Positions 26,012-33,710 of a stretch of 64,000 nt of DNA are shown here, piece by piece; within the stretch, counting starts at the first letter, position 1; every line of letters begins with the position of its first letter. The stretch is from CAXBBB01 sp963793245 (GTDB taxonomy: Bacteria; Bacteroidota; Rhodothermia; Rhodothermales; BA12). Position numbers and translations under genes: made by a program. The notes below the pieces were generated by a model. That model saw nothing but the letters and a program-made list of their open reading frames with translations. It was not told the DNA's origin and did not search any database. Location of the stretch: assembly GCA_963793245.1 (NCBI GenBank), contig CAWBZG010000002.1, positions 1,054,001 through 1,118,000 of the forward strand. The letters run 5' to 3'.

Positions 26012-26590
26012 ATGTCCGAACCCGTCGATCCAACGCTCTCCACGCGGCACCAGGAGGCGCTCGAACGCTTCGTTCTCTTCTGGGGCGAAATGGCCTCTGA
26101 TTGGGGTATCAATCGGACGATGGCGCAGATCCACGCGCTGCTCTACGCTTCGAGCGAACCGCTCGATACCGACGATATCATGGCTCGCCTCCACGTCAGC
26201 CGAGGCAACGCGAACATGAACCTGCGGTCGTTGATGAGTTGGAATCTGATTCGCAAGGTCCACCTGCCCGGCTCGCGCAAAGATCACTACGCCGCCGAGC
26301 AAGATGCGTGGGAGTTAACGGCCCGCATCGTCGAAGAGCGCGAGCGTCGCGAATTGCGCCCCGTTCTCAACCAGTTACAAGCCTGCGAAGACGTGCTCAC
26401 CAGAGGCGATGTCCCGCTGAACGCTGACGAAGCCGCGTTTGCCGAGCGGCTCGATGCCTTTCGCGAAGTGATGGACCTGTTCGATCAGTTCATGCGCGTG
26501 CTGCTTCCGCTCGTGCGACGTGACAACCTGCCGATGATGCGCGAGATGCTCCGTATGCTGGAGCAGTCGAACACCCCGCCCACCCGATGA
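26012..26590 (+). CDS. GbsR/MarR family transcriptional regulator
   Basis: 192-residue winged-helix regulator of the GbsR branch of MarR proteins. N-terminal helices (HQEALERFVLFWGEMASDWGI), then the wing-helix (TMAQIHALLYASSEPLDTDD, IMARLHVSRGNANMNLRSLM, SWNLIRKVHLPGSRKDHYAAE), and a C-terminal helical dimer region with two Leu/Met-rich helices. In Bacteroidota and relatives such regulators often control membrane, compatible-solute or pigment genes, and their operators are TTTCAG-type palindromes. Such a sequence overlaps its own start region and another precedes the fasciclin gene at 30.2 kb. ATG 26012 gives MSEPVDPTLSTRHQ; earlier in-frame codons have poor coding character. The stop overlaps the yraN start by 4 bases (ATGA). 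Confidence 0.88.
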   Translation: MSEPVDPTLSTRHQEALERFVLFWGEMASDWGINRTMAQIHALLYASSEPLDTDDIMARLHVSRGNANMNLRSLMSWNLIRKVHLPGSRKDHYAAEQDAWELTARIVEERERRELRPVLNQLQACEDVLTRGDVPLNADEAAFAERLDAFREVMDLFDQFMRVLLPLVRRDNLPMMREMLRMLEQSNTPPTR

Positions 26591-26973
26591 GCCGCGCGTT
26601 CGACCTGGGACAGTGGGGCGAGGATGTCGCCGCCGATCATCTGGCCTCGAATGGGCACATGGTGATGGACCGCAACTACCGCTTCGAGAAGGCCGAGATC
26701 GATATGGTCTGCTTCGAACCCAACGCCGACAATACCGGTGGCGAACTCGTCTTTGTCGAAGTCAAGACGCGCCGCGGATCGGACTGGGGCACGCCCGAAG
26801 AGTCCGTCACGCCCGCCCAGAAGCAACGCATTATGCGTGCTGCCGAAGCCTTCATGTACGAACGCAAGCTCGACGGATCGCCGTGCCGCTTCGACGTGAT
26901 CGCCATCGAACGGGGCGAGGGCGACGCGTTCGAGTTGCGCCACCACCGCCACGCGTTCGGCTACTTCTTCTGA
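26587..26973 (+). CDS. yraN: YraN/UPF0102 family endonuclease-like protein
   Basis: 128-residue protein of the UPF0102 (YraN) family with a restriction-endonuclease-like core: GQWGEDVAADHLASNGHMVM, RNYRFEKAEIDMVCFE and ELVFVEVKTRRGSDWG, which hold the expected Glu, Asp and ExK catalytic pattern (EID...VEVK). Function is unproven in most bacteria; a Holliday-junction or repair role has been suggested. ATGA overlap with the regulator before it means coupled translation. A 170-base hairpin element starts immediately after its stop. Confidence 0.9.
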   Translation: MSRAFDLGQWGEDVAADHLASNGHMVMDRNYRFEKAEIDMVCFEPNADNTGGELVFVEVKTRRGSDWGTPEESVTPAQKQRIMRAAEAFMYERKLDGSPCRFDVIAIERGEGDAFELRHHRHAFGYFF

Positions 26974-27143
26974 GAGACTGCTTGGTGAAGGTGGCGAAAG
27001 GCGAGAGCGAGCGCGGGAAGCGACTCGTAAGGCGCGCGAAGCAGTCATAGCGCCAGCTATGGGCCAGCTATGGCGATGCAGCGCAACACCGCGAGGCGGT
27101 TTTCGAGCCGCTCGCAGCCCCGCAGCTTCCGCCAAACAGTCTC
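26974..27143. repeat. 170-bp element with terminal inverted repeats
   Basis: Bounded by GAGACTGCTTGG and CCAAACAGTCTC (11 of 12 bases complementary). Similarity between the arms continues inward for some 40 bases with gaps. The centre holds a tandem GCCAGCTATGG duplication (27055-27080). It fills the gap between the convergent yraN and acyl-CoA synthetase genes. It resembles a MITE or long-hairpin repeat; no transposase is encoded. Confidence 0.65.
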
Positions 27144-27150
27144 TGAACAG

Positions 27151-29115
27151 TCAACGCGCAGTTCGGACGGCGTCGATGGCGGTGGGGTCGAGCAGGCTCG
27201 TTGTATCGCCGATGTCATCGCCTAGGTAGGCCGAGCGGATCAGTCTACGCAGCAGTTTGGCATTTCGGGTGCGAGGGAGATCCGTCGCAAAGCGGAGTTC
27301 GCGCGGTTTGAGTGGCTTGCCGATGGCGGACACGACACGTTGCATCAACTCGGCGCGTAACGCGTCGGTCGGTTCGACGCCCTTAGCGAGGACGGCAAAC
27401 ACGACGACTTCCTGGCCCTTGATGTCGTGCGGCACCCCGATGGCGGCAGCGTCGGCGACGCGCGGGTCGGCGGTGAGCACGCTTTCGACTTCCGCAGGCC
27501 CCAGACGCTTTCCGGCGACTTTGATGGTGTCGTCGCTGCGTCCTACGATATACCACAGCCCGTCCGCGTCGACTGCGGCGAAATCTCCATGCGTCCAGAT
27601 GCCGTCGAACCGATTCCAGTAGCTTTCGCGGTAGCGCTCGGCGTCGCCCGAAAAGCCGCGCGTCATGCCGATCCACGGTTGACGGATGACAAGTTCGCCG
27701 ATTTCACCCCGGACGCTGTTGCCGTCCGCATCGACCACGTCGGCGTCCATGCCGGGGACGGGGCCGCTGAACGAGCCGGGTTTGGCCGGTGTGCAGAGGT
27801 TGCCGCAGACGATGCCGCCGCTGATTTCGGTCCCGCCGCTGTAGTTGAGAATCGGTTTGGTGCCTCCGAGCACGTGCTCGAAGCACCAGCGCCAGCTTTC
27901 TGGATCCCAGGGGCTTCCGGTCGACGCCACCAATCGCAGACTGCTCAGATTGTGCTTGCGTAGCGGTTCAGGACCGTTCGGACGCAGCGCGCGGATCAAC
28001 GTCGGAGAAACGCCCAAGTGTGTCACCTGAAGTTCGGTGACGGTCTGCCAGAGCCGGTCGACGTCTGGATAGTCCGGGGCGCCGTCGTACAGCACCATCG
28101 TCGCGCCCGCTGCCAGCGTGCCGAAGACGAGCCACGGTCCCATCATCCATCCCATGTCGGTCATCCAGTACATCACGTCGCCCTCACGCACGTCCATGCA
28201 GTGAATCATGTCCTGTGCTCCCTTGACCGGGAAGCCGCAGTGCGTGTGGACGGCGCCCTTGGGTTTGCCCGTCGTACCCGACGTGTAGATCAGCATCAGC
28301 ACGTCCTCGGCGGAGGTGTCGTGAGCAGACGTGTCGGCATCGCCCGCGCCTGCGAGGAAGTCGTCCCACCACACGTCGCGCCCCTGTTGCATCGGCGTGT
28401 CGTGATCCGCGATCCGGTTGTGGACGATCACGTGCGCGACAGTCGGGCACTGCGCCAGCGCGCGATCTGCAGTTCCTTTCAAGTCGACGGCTCGCCCGCG
28501 ACGGGGAGACGCGTTGCTCACGAATAGCGCCTTGGCCTCGCCGCCCTGTAGGCGCGTCGCGATGGCTTCCTCGCCGTAGCCCGAAAACAGGGGGAGCACG
28601 ATGCCTCCAATGCGGATCGTTGCCAGAAACGCGACGACGATTTCAGGGGTCATCGGCATCAGAATCCCGACTGCGTCGCCCGGACCCAGTCCCCGCGCTC
28701 GGAGTGCTGCCGCACACGCGCCGACGCGTTTGGCGAGTTCGCGGTAGGTGATCCGCTCCTCGCCACCTTCCTCGGACTGATACCGGATGGCGTCACGCTC
28801 TGCGGCTTCGTCCATCAGCCACTTGTCGAGCAGCGAGTGGGTGATGTTCATCCGCCCGTCGACGCACCAGTTGGGGAACGCCGGGTCGCCCGTCGGCTCG
28901 TACGCCAGTCGATAGGGCGACGTGAACTGGATGTCGAGGTCGACGAGGACTGCGTCCCAGAAGCGGTTGACGTCGGCGTTGGCCCAGTCGAGCAGGTCGG
29001 GATAGCTGTCGATCCCATGCGCTCGGGCGAACTTCATCATGCGCGAGGACGCGCACTGATCAGGTCCCGGTGTCCAGGCGATGGACTGATCGAAGGGGTA
29101 GGAAGCGGCAGACAT
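27151..29115 (-). CDS. AMP-forming acyl-CoA synthetase (acetyl-CoA synthetase-like)
   Basis: 654-residue ANL-superfamily enzyme that activates a carboxylate with ATP and CoA; size and N-terminal ACAS-like region point to the acetyl/propionyl-CoA synthetase branch. Motifs: LIYTSGTTGKPKGAVHTHCG (P-loop, ~residues 261-280), YWMTDMGWMMGP, ILNYSGGTEISGGI, WTHGDFAAVDADG, IVGRSDDTIKVAGKRLGPAE and the A10-region LPRTRNAKLLRR with the catalytic Lys. A short-chain acid is the likely substrate but the pocket residues do not settle which. ATG 29115 (MSAASYPFDQSIAWTPG) is preferred to codons 41 triplets upstream. Divergent from msrB with 61 bases between. Confidence 0.88.
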   Translation of the reverse strand: MSAASYPFDQSIAWTPGPDQCASSRMMKFARAHGIDSYPDLLDWANADVNRFWDAVLVDLDIQFTSPYRLAYEPTGDPAFPNWCVDGRMNITHSLLDKWLMDEAAERDAIRYQSEEGGEERITYRELAKRVGACAAALRARGLGPGDAVGILMPMTPEIVVAFLATIRIGGIVLPLFSGYGEEAIATRLQGGEAKALFVSNASPRRGRAVDLKGTADRALAQCPTVAHVIVHNRIADHDTPMQQGRDVWWDDFLAGAGDADTSAHDTSAEDVLMLIYTSGTTGKPKGAVHTHCGFPVKGAQDMIHCMDVREGDVMYWMTDMGWMMGPWLVFGTLAAGATMVLYDGAPDYPDVDRLWQTVTELQVTHLGVSPTLIRALRPNGPEPLRKHNLSSLRLVASTGSPWDPESWRWCFEHVLGGTKPILNYSGGTEISGGIVCGNLCTPAKPGSFSGPVPGMDADVVDADGNSVRGEIGELVIRQPWIGMTRGFSGDAERYRESYWNRFDGIWTHGDFAAVDADGLWYIVGRSDDTIKVAGKRLGPAEVESVLTADPRVADAAAIGVPHDIKGQEVVVFAVLAKGVEPTDALRAELMQRVVSAIGKPLKPRELRFATDLPRTRNAKLLRRLIRSAYLGDDIGDTTSLLDPTAIDAVRTAR

Positions 29116-29176
29116 AAGCGGGAAAACAAGCGGATGGAGGAGGCGTTGGAATCGCTCCCAACAGACACGCAAAGTA

Positions 29177-29575
29177 ATGGATACCAGCATACGAGACGCC
29201 GACGCCATCGAGGTCCGAAAAGGAGAACTGGGCCGCATCGAGCGCTACGTGACGCAGAAGAAAGGCACGGAGCCGCCCTTCCTCAATCGCTACAACGGCA
29301 ACAAGAAAGACGGCATCTACCGCTGCACCGTCTGCAACACGCCCGTCTTCGACAGTACCACCAAGTTCGACAGTGGAACGGGTTGGCCGAGTTTCTACGA
29401 CCAGGTCGAGGGCAACGTCGACGAAGAGGTGGACCGAAGCCTGGGCATGACGCGCACCGAAGTCCACTGCTCCAACTGTGGCGCCCACCTGGGCCATGTT
29501 TTTCCCGACGGCCCCAAACCCACCGGCCAGCGCTACTGCATCAACTCCGCATCGCTCGATTTCGAAGAGCGATAG
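29177..29575 (+). CDS. msrB: Peptide-methionine (R)-S-oxide reductase
   Basis: 132-residue MsrB repairing methionine-R-sulfoxide in proteins. Structural zinc ligands are Cys50/Cys53 (CTVC) and Cys98/Cys101 (CSNC); the catalytic Cys is Cys121 in GQRYCINSASLDF. GTGWPSF and GAHLGHVFPDG are the other signature stretches. All family residues are present, and there is no signal peptide, so it acts in the cytoplasm. No msrA nearby. A strong bidirectional terminator follows. Confidence 0.95.
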   Translation: MDTSIRDADAIEVRKGELGRIERYVTQKKGTEPPFLNRYNGNKKDGIYRCTVCNTPVFDSTTKFDSGTGWPSFYDQVEGNVDEEVDRSLGMTRTEVHCSNCGAHLGHVFPDGPKPTGQRYCINSASLDFEER

Positions 29576-29590
29576 ATCGACCTGAAAAGC

Positions 29591-29629
29591 AAAAGCCCGC
29601 CAGATTCTCTCGGATCTGGCGGGCTTTTT
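29591..29629. terminator. Bidirectional terminator between msrB and fasciclin gene
   Basis: AAAAGCCCGCCAGAT and ATCTGGCGGGCTTTT form a perfect 15-bp stem with an 8-base loop, A-rich on the left and T-rich on the right. It serves both convergent genes. Confidence 0.95.
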
Positions 29630-29648
29630 GGCGTTTAGCCTAGTCGAC

Positions 29649-30197
29649 TTACATGCCGGGCATGAGCACGCGGTCGATCAGGTGAGCGACGCCGTTCGAG
29701 GCGCGGACGTTGGCCTGCGTAACGGTAGCACCGCCAACTGTCACAGTTCCGCCGCTAATGCGGACCATCAGCGTTTCTCCGTTAACCGTCGTGAGCGTCT
29801 GGCCGTCGCGGAGATCCGAAGCCATTAGCTGGCCGGGGACGACGTGGTACGTCAGAATCGAAGTCAGTTGGTCCTTGTTCTCAGGCTGCACGAGCGACGC
29901 TACCGTTCCTTCTGGAAGAGCGTCGAAGGCGCTGTTCGGCGGAGCGAAAACGGTGAACGGGCCGGGGCCGCTGAGCGTGGTCGCGAGGTCAGCAGCCGTA
30001 ACTGCGGCGACGAGTGTCGTGAGGTTGCTGGCTCCCGAAGCGTTTTGGACGAGGTTCTGCGTCGGCAGCATCATGGCGCCGCCTACCATGACACCTGCGG
30101 AGGCATTCATGTTAGAGTCGGCGTCCATCGAATTGGTCGATGTACATCCGCTGAGCAGCGCAAGGCTGAGAGCGAAGAAGGAGAGTGTGCGGATCAT
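29649..30197 (-). CDS. Fasciclin (FAS1) domain lipoprotein
   Basis: 182-residue exported protein. Signal MIRTLSFFALSLALLSGCTS with the lipidated Cys at residue 18, a Ser/Asn/Asp linker, then one FAS1 domain: FTVFAPPNSAFDALPEGTV, LTSILTYHVVPGQLMASDL and NGVAHLIDRVLMP, the H1 and H2 signatures of fasciclin proteins, which act in surface adhesion. ATG 30197 gives the signal peptide. The upstream region contains a near-perfect operator-like inverted repeat (30266-30285) like that in front of the GbsR/MarR gene, so it is a likely target of that regulator. Confidence 0.92.
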   Translation of the reverse strand: MIRTLSFFALSLALLSGCTSTNSMDADSNMNASAGVMVGGAMMLPTQNLVQNASGASNLTTLVAAVTAADLATTLSGPGPFTVFAPPNSAFDALPEGTVASLVQPENKDQLTSILTYHVVPGQLMASDLRDGQTLTTVNGETLMVRISGGTVTVGGATVTQANVRASNGVAHLIDRVLMPGM

Positions 30198-30265
30198 GGG
30201 TGATGCGTGATTTGGGGTCGGACTGCGAGCACAGCGGTGTGCTGGCTGCGCTTGAGATGTATAGT

Positions 30266-30285
30266 CTTTCAGAAAATACTGAAAG
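30266..30285 (-). promoter_or_regulatory. Operator-like inverted repeat before the fasciclin gene
   Basis: CTTTCAGAAAATACTGAAAG: two perfect 7-base arms (CTTTCAG/CTGAAAG) around 6 bases, 69 bases upstream of the fasciclin start. On the minus strand a TATACAT sequence follows after two bases, so the site would overlap a promoter. Confidence 0.6.
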
Positions 30286-30537
30286 TTTGTGACAGCTCTA
30301 CTAGCGTCTCGCCAATGGGATCTGTGCTCCGTCCAAACCTGCAAAGAGCGTTACACTTCGACCGTCTCGAGAGGTGGCAGCGTCTGCGCTGTCGCGTGCT
30401 ATGCCCTTTAACCGTCCGCGCGCGTCCTTCTGCTAGTCAGCGGTATCCAGCCGAACAGCGCGCATTGAAGTCGACACGCAGGTTTTCTCGGCGAGGGTAA
30501 GTGGGAGACAGCAGATCACCAACGACCAACGTGCTTA
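30286..30537. other. Intergenic region without recognised gene
   Basis: Between the fasciclin operator and the end of the polymerase gene. Frames that are open here have poor coding character and no family resemblance. No strong hairpin, tRNA or repeat seen. It may hold promoter elements of the fasciclin gene. Confidence 0.4.
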
Positions 30538-32913
30538 TCAAAACGGCACCGACTCATCCGCCGTCAGATTCGGCTCGCGCTCATGTTCGAGGATCTTGAT
30601 GCCGTCGGGGGAGAAGCCGAACAGGTCTTCGGGAGAGAAAACGAGTTTGAAATCGGTCTCACTGAAAAACGGCTCGAACTTGCGCGCGAACTCGTCCAAG
30701 CGGCGCAGATAGTAGGCGATGTTCTCGTCGGGCGCACCAGAATCCCACTCGTCGGCGAGGCGGGCGGATTCGTGGGCCGACGCGCGCGCATCCGATCCGG
30801 CGACGTAGTAGCTGATGCGATCTCCAGGACGAGGGGCGATGCCGGTGTGCGCCATGCGGAGTCGGGCGAGTTCGTACGAAGCGGCCCTGGCACGCTTGCC
30901 GCTCTCGATCAGGCTGTCGTACGTGGCGAGCGACTCTTTGAGCGTTTCGGTCTTGGAGAACGCCGACGCCCCTTTCCAGTCGCGCGCCTGGATGCGGTCG
31001 CGATAGGCGAGGTACAACGTGTGCAGTCCGGCGATGTCCTCGTCGAGCAGGAGCGGGACGGCTTCGCGCAAGAAGTCACGCCCGAATCGCTCGCTGCTGC
31101 GGCTGACGAGCGACGAGCCTTTGTATTTGAGACTCCCGTCGTAGCTCATCAAGACGTAGTTCTTCTTCTTGTAGCTCAGCATCCGGGCGAAGCGACCATC
31201 GAAACCGACGTTGATTCCGTCAGGCATCCGAGCGCTCAGCGTGTCGACGTAGGCACGCTCCTCGGTTTCGCCCGAGATGCCCGAAGGCGGCTCGAACAGC
31301 ACGCCATCGGTGTCGACTTCGATCACGCGTCCGCCGTCCTTGCGAACCAACGCGATGATCTGGCGCAGCAAGTCCTGGCCAACGTGGGCGACTCGGTCGG
31401 CTTCGGCGAAGTCGTTGAATGCCGCGTGTCCAAATCCGAGATTTCCATAAAACGCGTTCACTAAGATCTTGTACGAACTCTGCCGAGCGTCGAGCGACGA
31501 GCGTTCTTCCTCATCATCTGTCGCGCGCATGGCATCCTTTGCGGCGAAGCGCAGGTCGGTCAGGCGCCGGAGCAGGTTGGCGAACAGGCCCAACGCGTCG
31601 CCCTGAGGCTCGATGCCGTAGTTGAGCATGATCGACGGGTAGAGGCTCTCGACATCGGCGTACACGATGGGTCCGACGACTCCCGTCACGAATACGTCAG
31701 TGTAGCCGCCGACGCTCTGGCTGCCCCACTCGGCGCGGGGAAAGCTCTGGCGCTGCCGCAGGTATTCGCGCACGAACAGCGCCTCGATTTTGGCCGCCGG
31801 GCCGACGCGGGCGACCTGTCCGTAGGGCATCGGCAGCATCTGCGTCAGGTAGAACGTCGACCCGCTCAGGTGGCGGGCGAGCCGCTCGGTTTCGGTCACA
31901 TCGTCCGCAGCGTAGCGGATCAGGTGGTGCGGATCGTCGCGCCAGACCTGGGGGATTTTGTCGCCTTCGACGTAGGTCCGGCCTTCTGGAGCGAAGCCGA
32001 AATATTTGGCGGCGACTTTCAGGCCGTAGCCGGGCAGGTCGCGCTTGAACACGTCGTAGCTCATCACCTGAAACATGGTGTCGACGACGTGGCGGCCCGT
32101 GATCTCGAATGCGGTATAGTCGATGGACCGTTCGGCAAACCGGATCGACGAGTCGAACGTGCGCGGCGAACTTCCGTCGCGCCCCAGCGAGAAGGGGATG
32201 CCCAGCCGCGTGCATCGGTCGCGCAGATAGGTCAGATCGAAGTTGTAGATGTTGTGGCCTTCGATCACGTCCGGGTCTTTCGCAGCGACGACGGCGAGCA
32301 TTTCACGCAGCAGCGTCGGCTCGTCGGACTCCAGGCTGTGGAGCGTCTGCTGCCAGCCTCGGTTGTCGCTCAGCGCCACGATGATCACTTCGTCGGCGGG
32401 GCGCGATGCGTTGGGGAAGCCGTTGGTGCCGATTACTTCGATGTCGAGTTGCAAGCGGTGCAGGTCGTCGAAGTCCATCCCCTTAAACAGCGTACGTCCG
32501 GTCTGCGTCAGGTACTGCTGCGCGGGCGAGGGAATGCGGTAGATGCTCTCGACAGCGGCGTCGGTCTGTTGTAACTGCCGCTCTGCGACGCGCAATCCGT
32601 TCCAATACGCATCCCACGTGTCGAACACCACGACGTATCGGTGGAACGCGTCGCCGCGCAGACGTCGCGCCTTGAAGCTGTGGGGATCGGCGCTTTGGAG
32701 CAGGTTGGCGTCCGGCACGAAAAAAAACGGATACAGCCGTTCCTGTTCGCAGACGGTCTCACCGCTATCCAGACGCCGGTACACGTCTACCCACGCGGGA
32801 CCTCGGCGCGCTTTGGCGGGCACCACATCGATGATGCCGCGCGTCGCGTCGCGTCCATACAGCGCGATGTCGTCGCGGGCGGTTTCGGGGTGAGGGAGGG
32901 ACGGTTTGGGCAT
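30538..32913 (-). CDS. Family B DNA polymerase (Pol II-like)
   Basis: 791-residue family B polymerase with proofreading. Exonuclease motifs: DLHRLQLDIEVIG (Exo I, Asp-Ile-Glu), GHNIYNFDLTYLRDR (Exo II), IRYAADDVTETERLA (Exo III). Polymerase motifs: VYADVESLYPSIMLNYGI (motif A), SYKILVNAFYGNLGF (motif B), VIEVDTDGVLF (motif C, DTD) and the KKKNYVLM/KYKGSSL thumb region. All catalytic acids are kept. It is close in size to bacterial DNA polymerase II, used in translesion synthesis and restart. ATG 32913 gives MPKPSLPHPETARDDIALYG; a 47-codon upstream extension is antisense to the ABC gene. Divergent from that gene across a palindromic repeat. Confidence 0.93.
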   Translation of the reverse strand: MPKPSLPHPETARDDIALYGRDATRGIIDVVPAKARRGPAWVDVYRRLDSGETVCEQERLYPFFFVPDANLLQSADPHSFKARRLRGDAFHRYVVVFDTWDAYWNGLRVAERQLQQTDAAVESIYRIPSPAQQYLTQTGRTLFKGMDFDDLHRLQLDIEVIGTNGFPNASRPADEVIIVALSDNRGWQQTLHSLESDEPTLLREMLAVVAAKDPDVIEGHNIYNFDLTYLRDRCTRLGIPFSLGRDGSSPRTFDSSIRFAERSIDYTAFEITGRHVVDTMFQVMSYDVFKRDLPGYGLKVAAKYFGFAPEGRTYVEGDKIPQVWRDDPHHLIRYAADDVTETERLARHLSGSTFYLTQMLPMPYGQVARVGPAAKIEALFVREYLRQRQSFPRAEWGSQSVGGYTDVFVTGVVGPIVYADVESLYPSIMLNYGIEPQGDALGLFANLLRRLTDLRFAAKDAMRATDDEEERSSLDARQSSYKILVNAFYGNLGFGHAAFNDFAEADRVAHVGQDLLRQIIALVRKDGGRVIEVDTDGVLFEPPSGISGETEERAYVDTLSARMPDGINVGFDGRFARMLSYKKKNYVLMSYDGSLKYKGSSLVSRSSERFGRDFLREAVPLLLDEDIAGLHTLYLAYRDRIQARDWKGASAFSKTETLKESLATYDSLIESGKRARAASYELARLRMAHTGIAPRPGDRISYYVAGSDARASAHESARLADEWDSGAPDENIAYYLRRLDEFARKFEPFFSETDFKLVFSPEDLFGFSPDGIKILEHEREPNLTADESVPF

Positions 32914-32953
32914 CGTCAGTGAACGGATGGATCCGCGCGCGGTGCCACTGGAC

Positions 32954-32986
32954 AAACGTGCCAAGTCTGCCAGAGTTGGCACGTTT
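32954..32986. repeat. 33-bp near-perfect palindrome
   Basis: AAACGTGCCAA, an 11-base centre, and TTGGCACGTTT. The centre (GTCTGCCAGAG) also pairs except for one mismatch, giving a stem of 15 pairs around a single base. It lies in the divergent gap between the polymerase and ABC ATPase genes. Confidence 0.75.
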
Positions 32987-33006
32987 CGGCGCCCTAGTTT
33001 TCCAGG

Positions 33007-33651
33007 ATGACTCGGTTTCCATCTGCCCAACTCTCGCTCTCCGGCGTCGGCCACGCGTTCGGGCGCCGCATCCTGTTTCGCGACGTATCTCTATCGGTCG
33101 AGAGCGGCGACGGGCTGGTCGTCGCTGGGCGCAACGGCTCGGGAAAGTCCACGTTCGTCCGTGTCGCGCTGGGGCTGCTCACGCCGAGCCGGGGAGAGGT
33201 AGCGCTGCGTGTGGATGGGACTGCAGTCGAGAAGGCGTCGCTGCCCGTTCACGTCGGACTGGTGGCGCCCTACGTCCAGTTATACAGTGGGCTGACGGCG
33301 GTCGAACACCTGTCGTTCGTCGAGCGGCTGCGCGGGCATGCCCCCGATCCTAACTGGCACAAGGAGTTGCTGAGCCTGGTCGGTCTGGGGGGGCGCGGCG
33401 GCGAGCGCGTTGGGACGTTTTCCTCGGGCATGGCGCAGAGGCTCAAGTACGCGCTCGCGCTGGTGCATCGCCCCGTCGTGCTCTGCCTGGATGAGCCGAC
33501 CGCCAACCTCGACGCGTCCGGTTCAGACGTTGTCCGAGCCATCGCTCAGCGGCATCGCGATAGGGGCGGCCTTCTGATCGTAGCGACCAACGAGGCCCAT
33601 GAGTTGGCGTGGGGTAGTCAGCAGGTCGACGTGGGGATGGACGCCGAATGA
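33007..33651 (+). CDS. ABC transporter ATP-binding protein (CcmA-like)
   Basis: 214-residue ABC ATPase. Walker A AGRNGSGKST (~residues 40-49), Q loop VAPYVQLYSGL, signature FSSGMAQRLKYALAL (the usual LSGGQ is FSSGM), Walker B VVLCLDEPTANLD and the H-loop region VATNEAHEL, where Asn-Glu stands where His is common. The short size and ATNEAHEL end resemble CcmA, the haem exporter ATPase of cytochrome c maturation, but no ccmB, ccmC or permease is adjacent, so the partner is unknown. It precedes the SpoIIE phosphatase by 59 bases on the same strand. Confidence 0.85.
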   Translation: MTRFPSAQLSLSGVGHAFGRRILFRDVSLSVESGDGLVVAGRNGSGKSTFVRVALGLLTPSRGEVALRVDGTAVEKASLPVHVGLVAPYVQLYSGLTAVEHLSFVERLRGHAPDPNWHKELLSLVGLGGRGGERVGTFSSGMAQRLKYALALVHRPVVLCLDEPTANLDASGSDVVRAIAQRHRDRGGLLIVATNEAHELAWGSQQVDVGMDAE

Positions 33652-33710
33652 TCGGCTATCTTGCCCTGCCCTGCGTAACTCTCTGCGCGCTCGCCCCGTA
33701 GTCATCGACC

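Noticed and set aside
30207..30500. Open frame of 97 codons on the plus strand
   Set aside because: Arg/Cys-rich shadow-like composition, no domain, and it crosses the fasciclin upstream region with the operator-like repeat.
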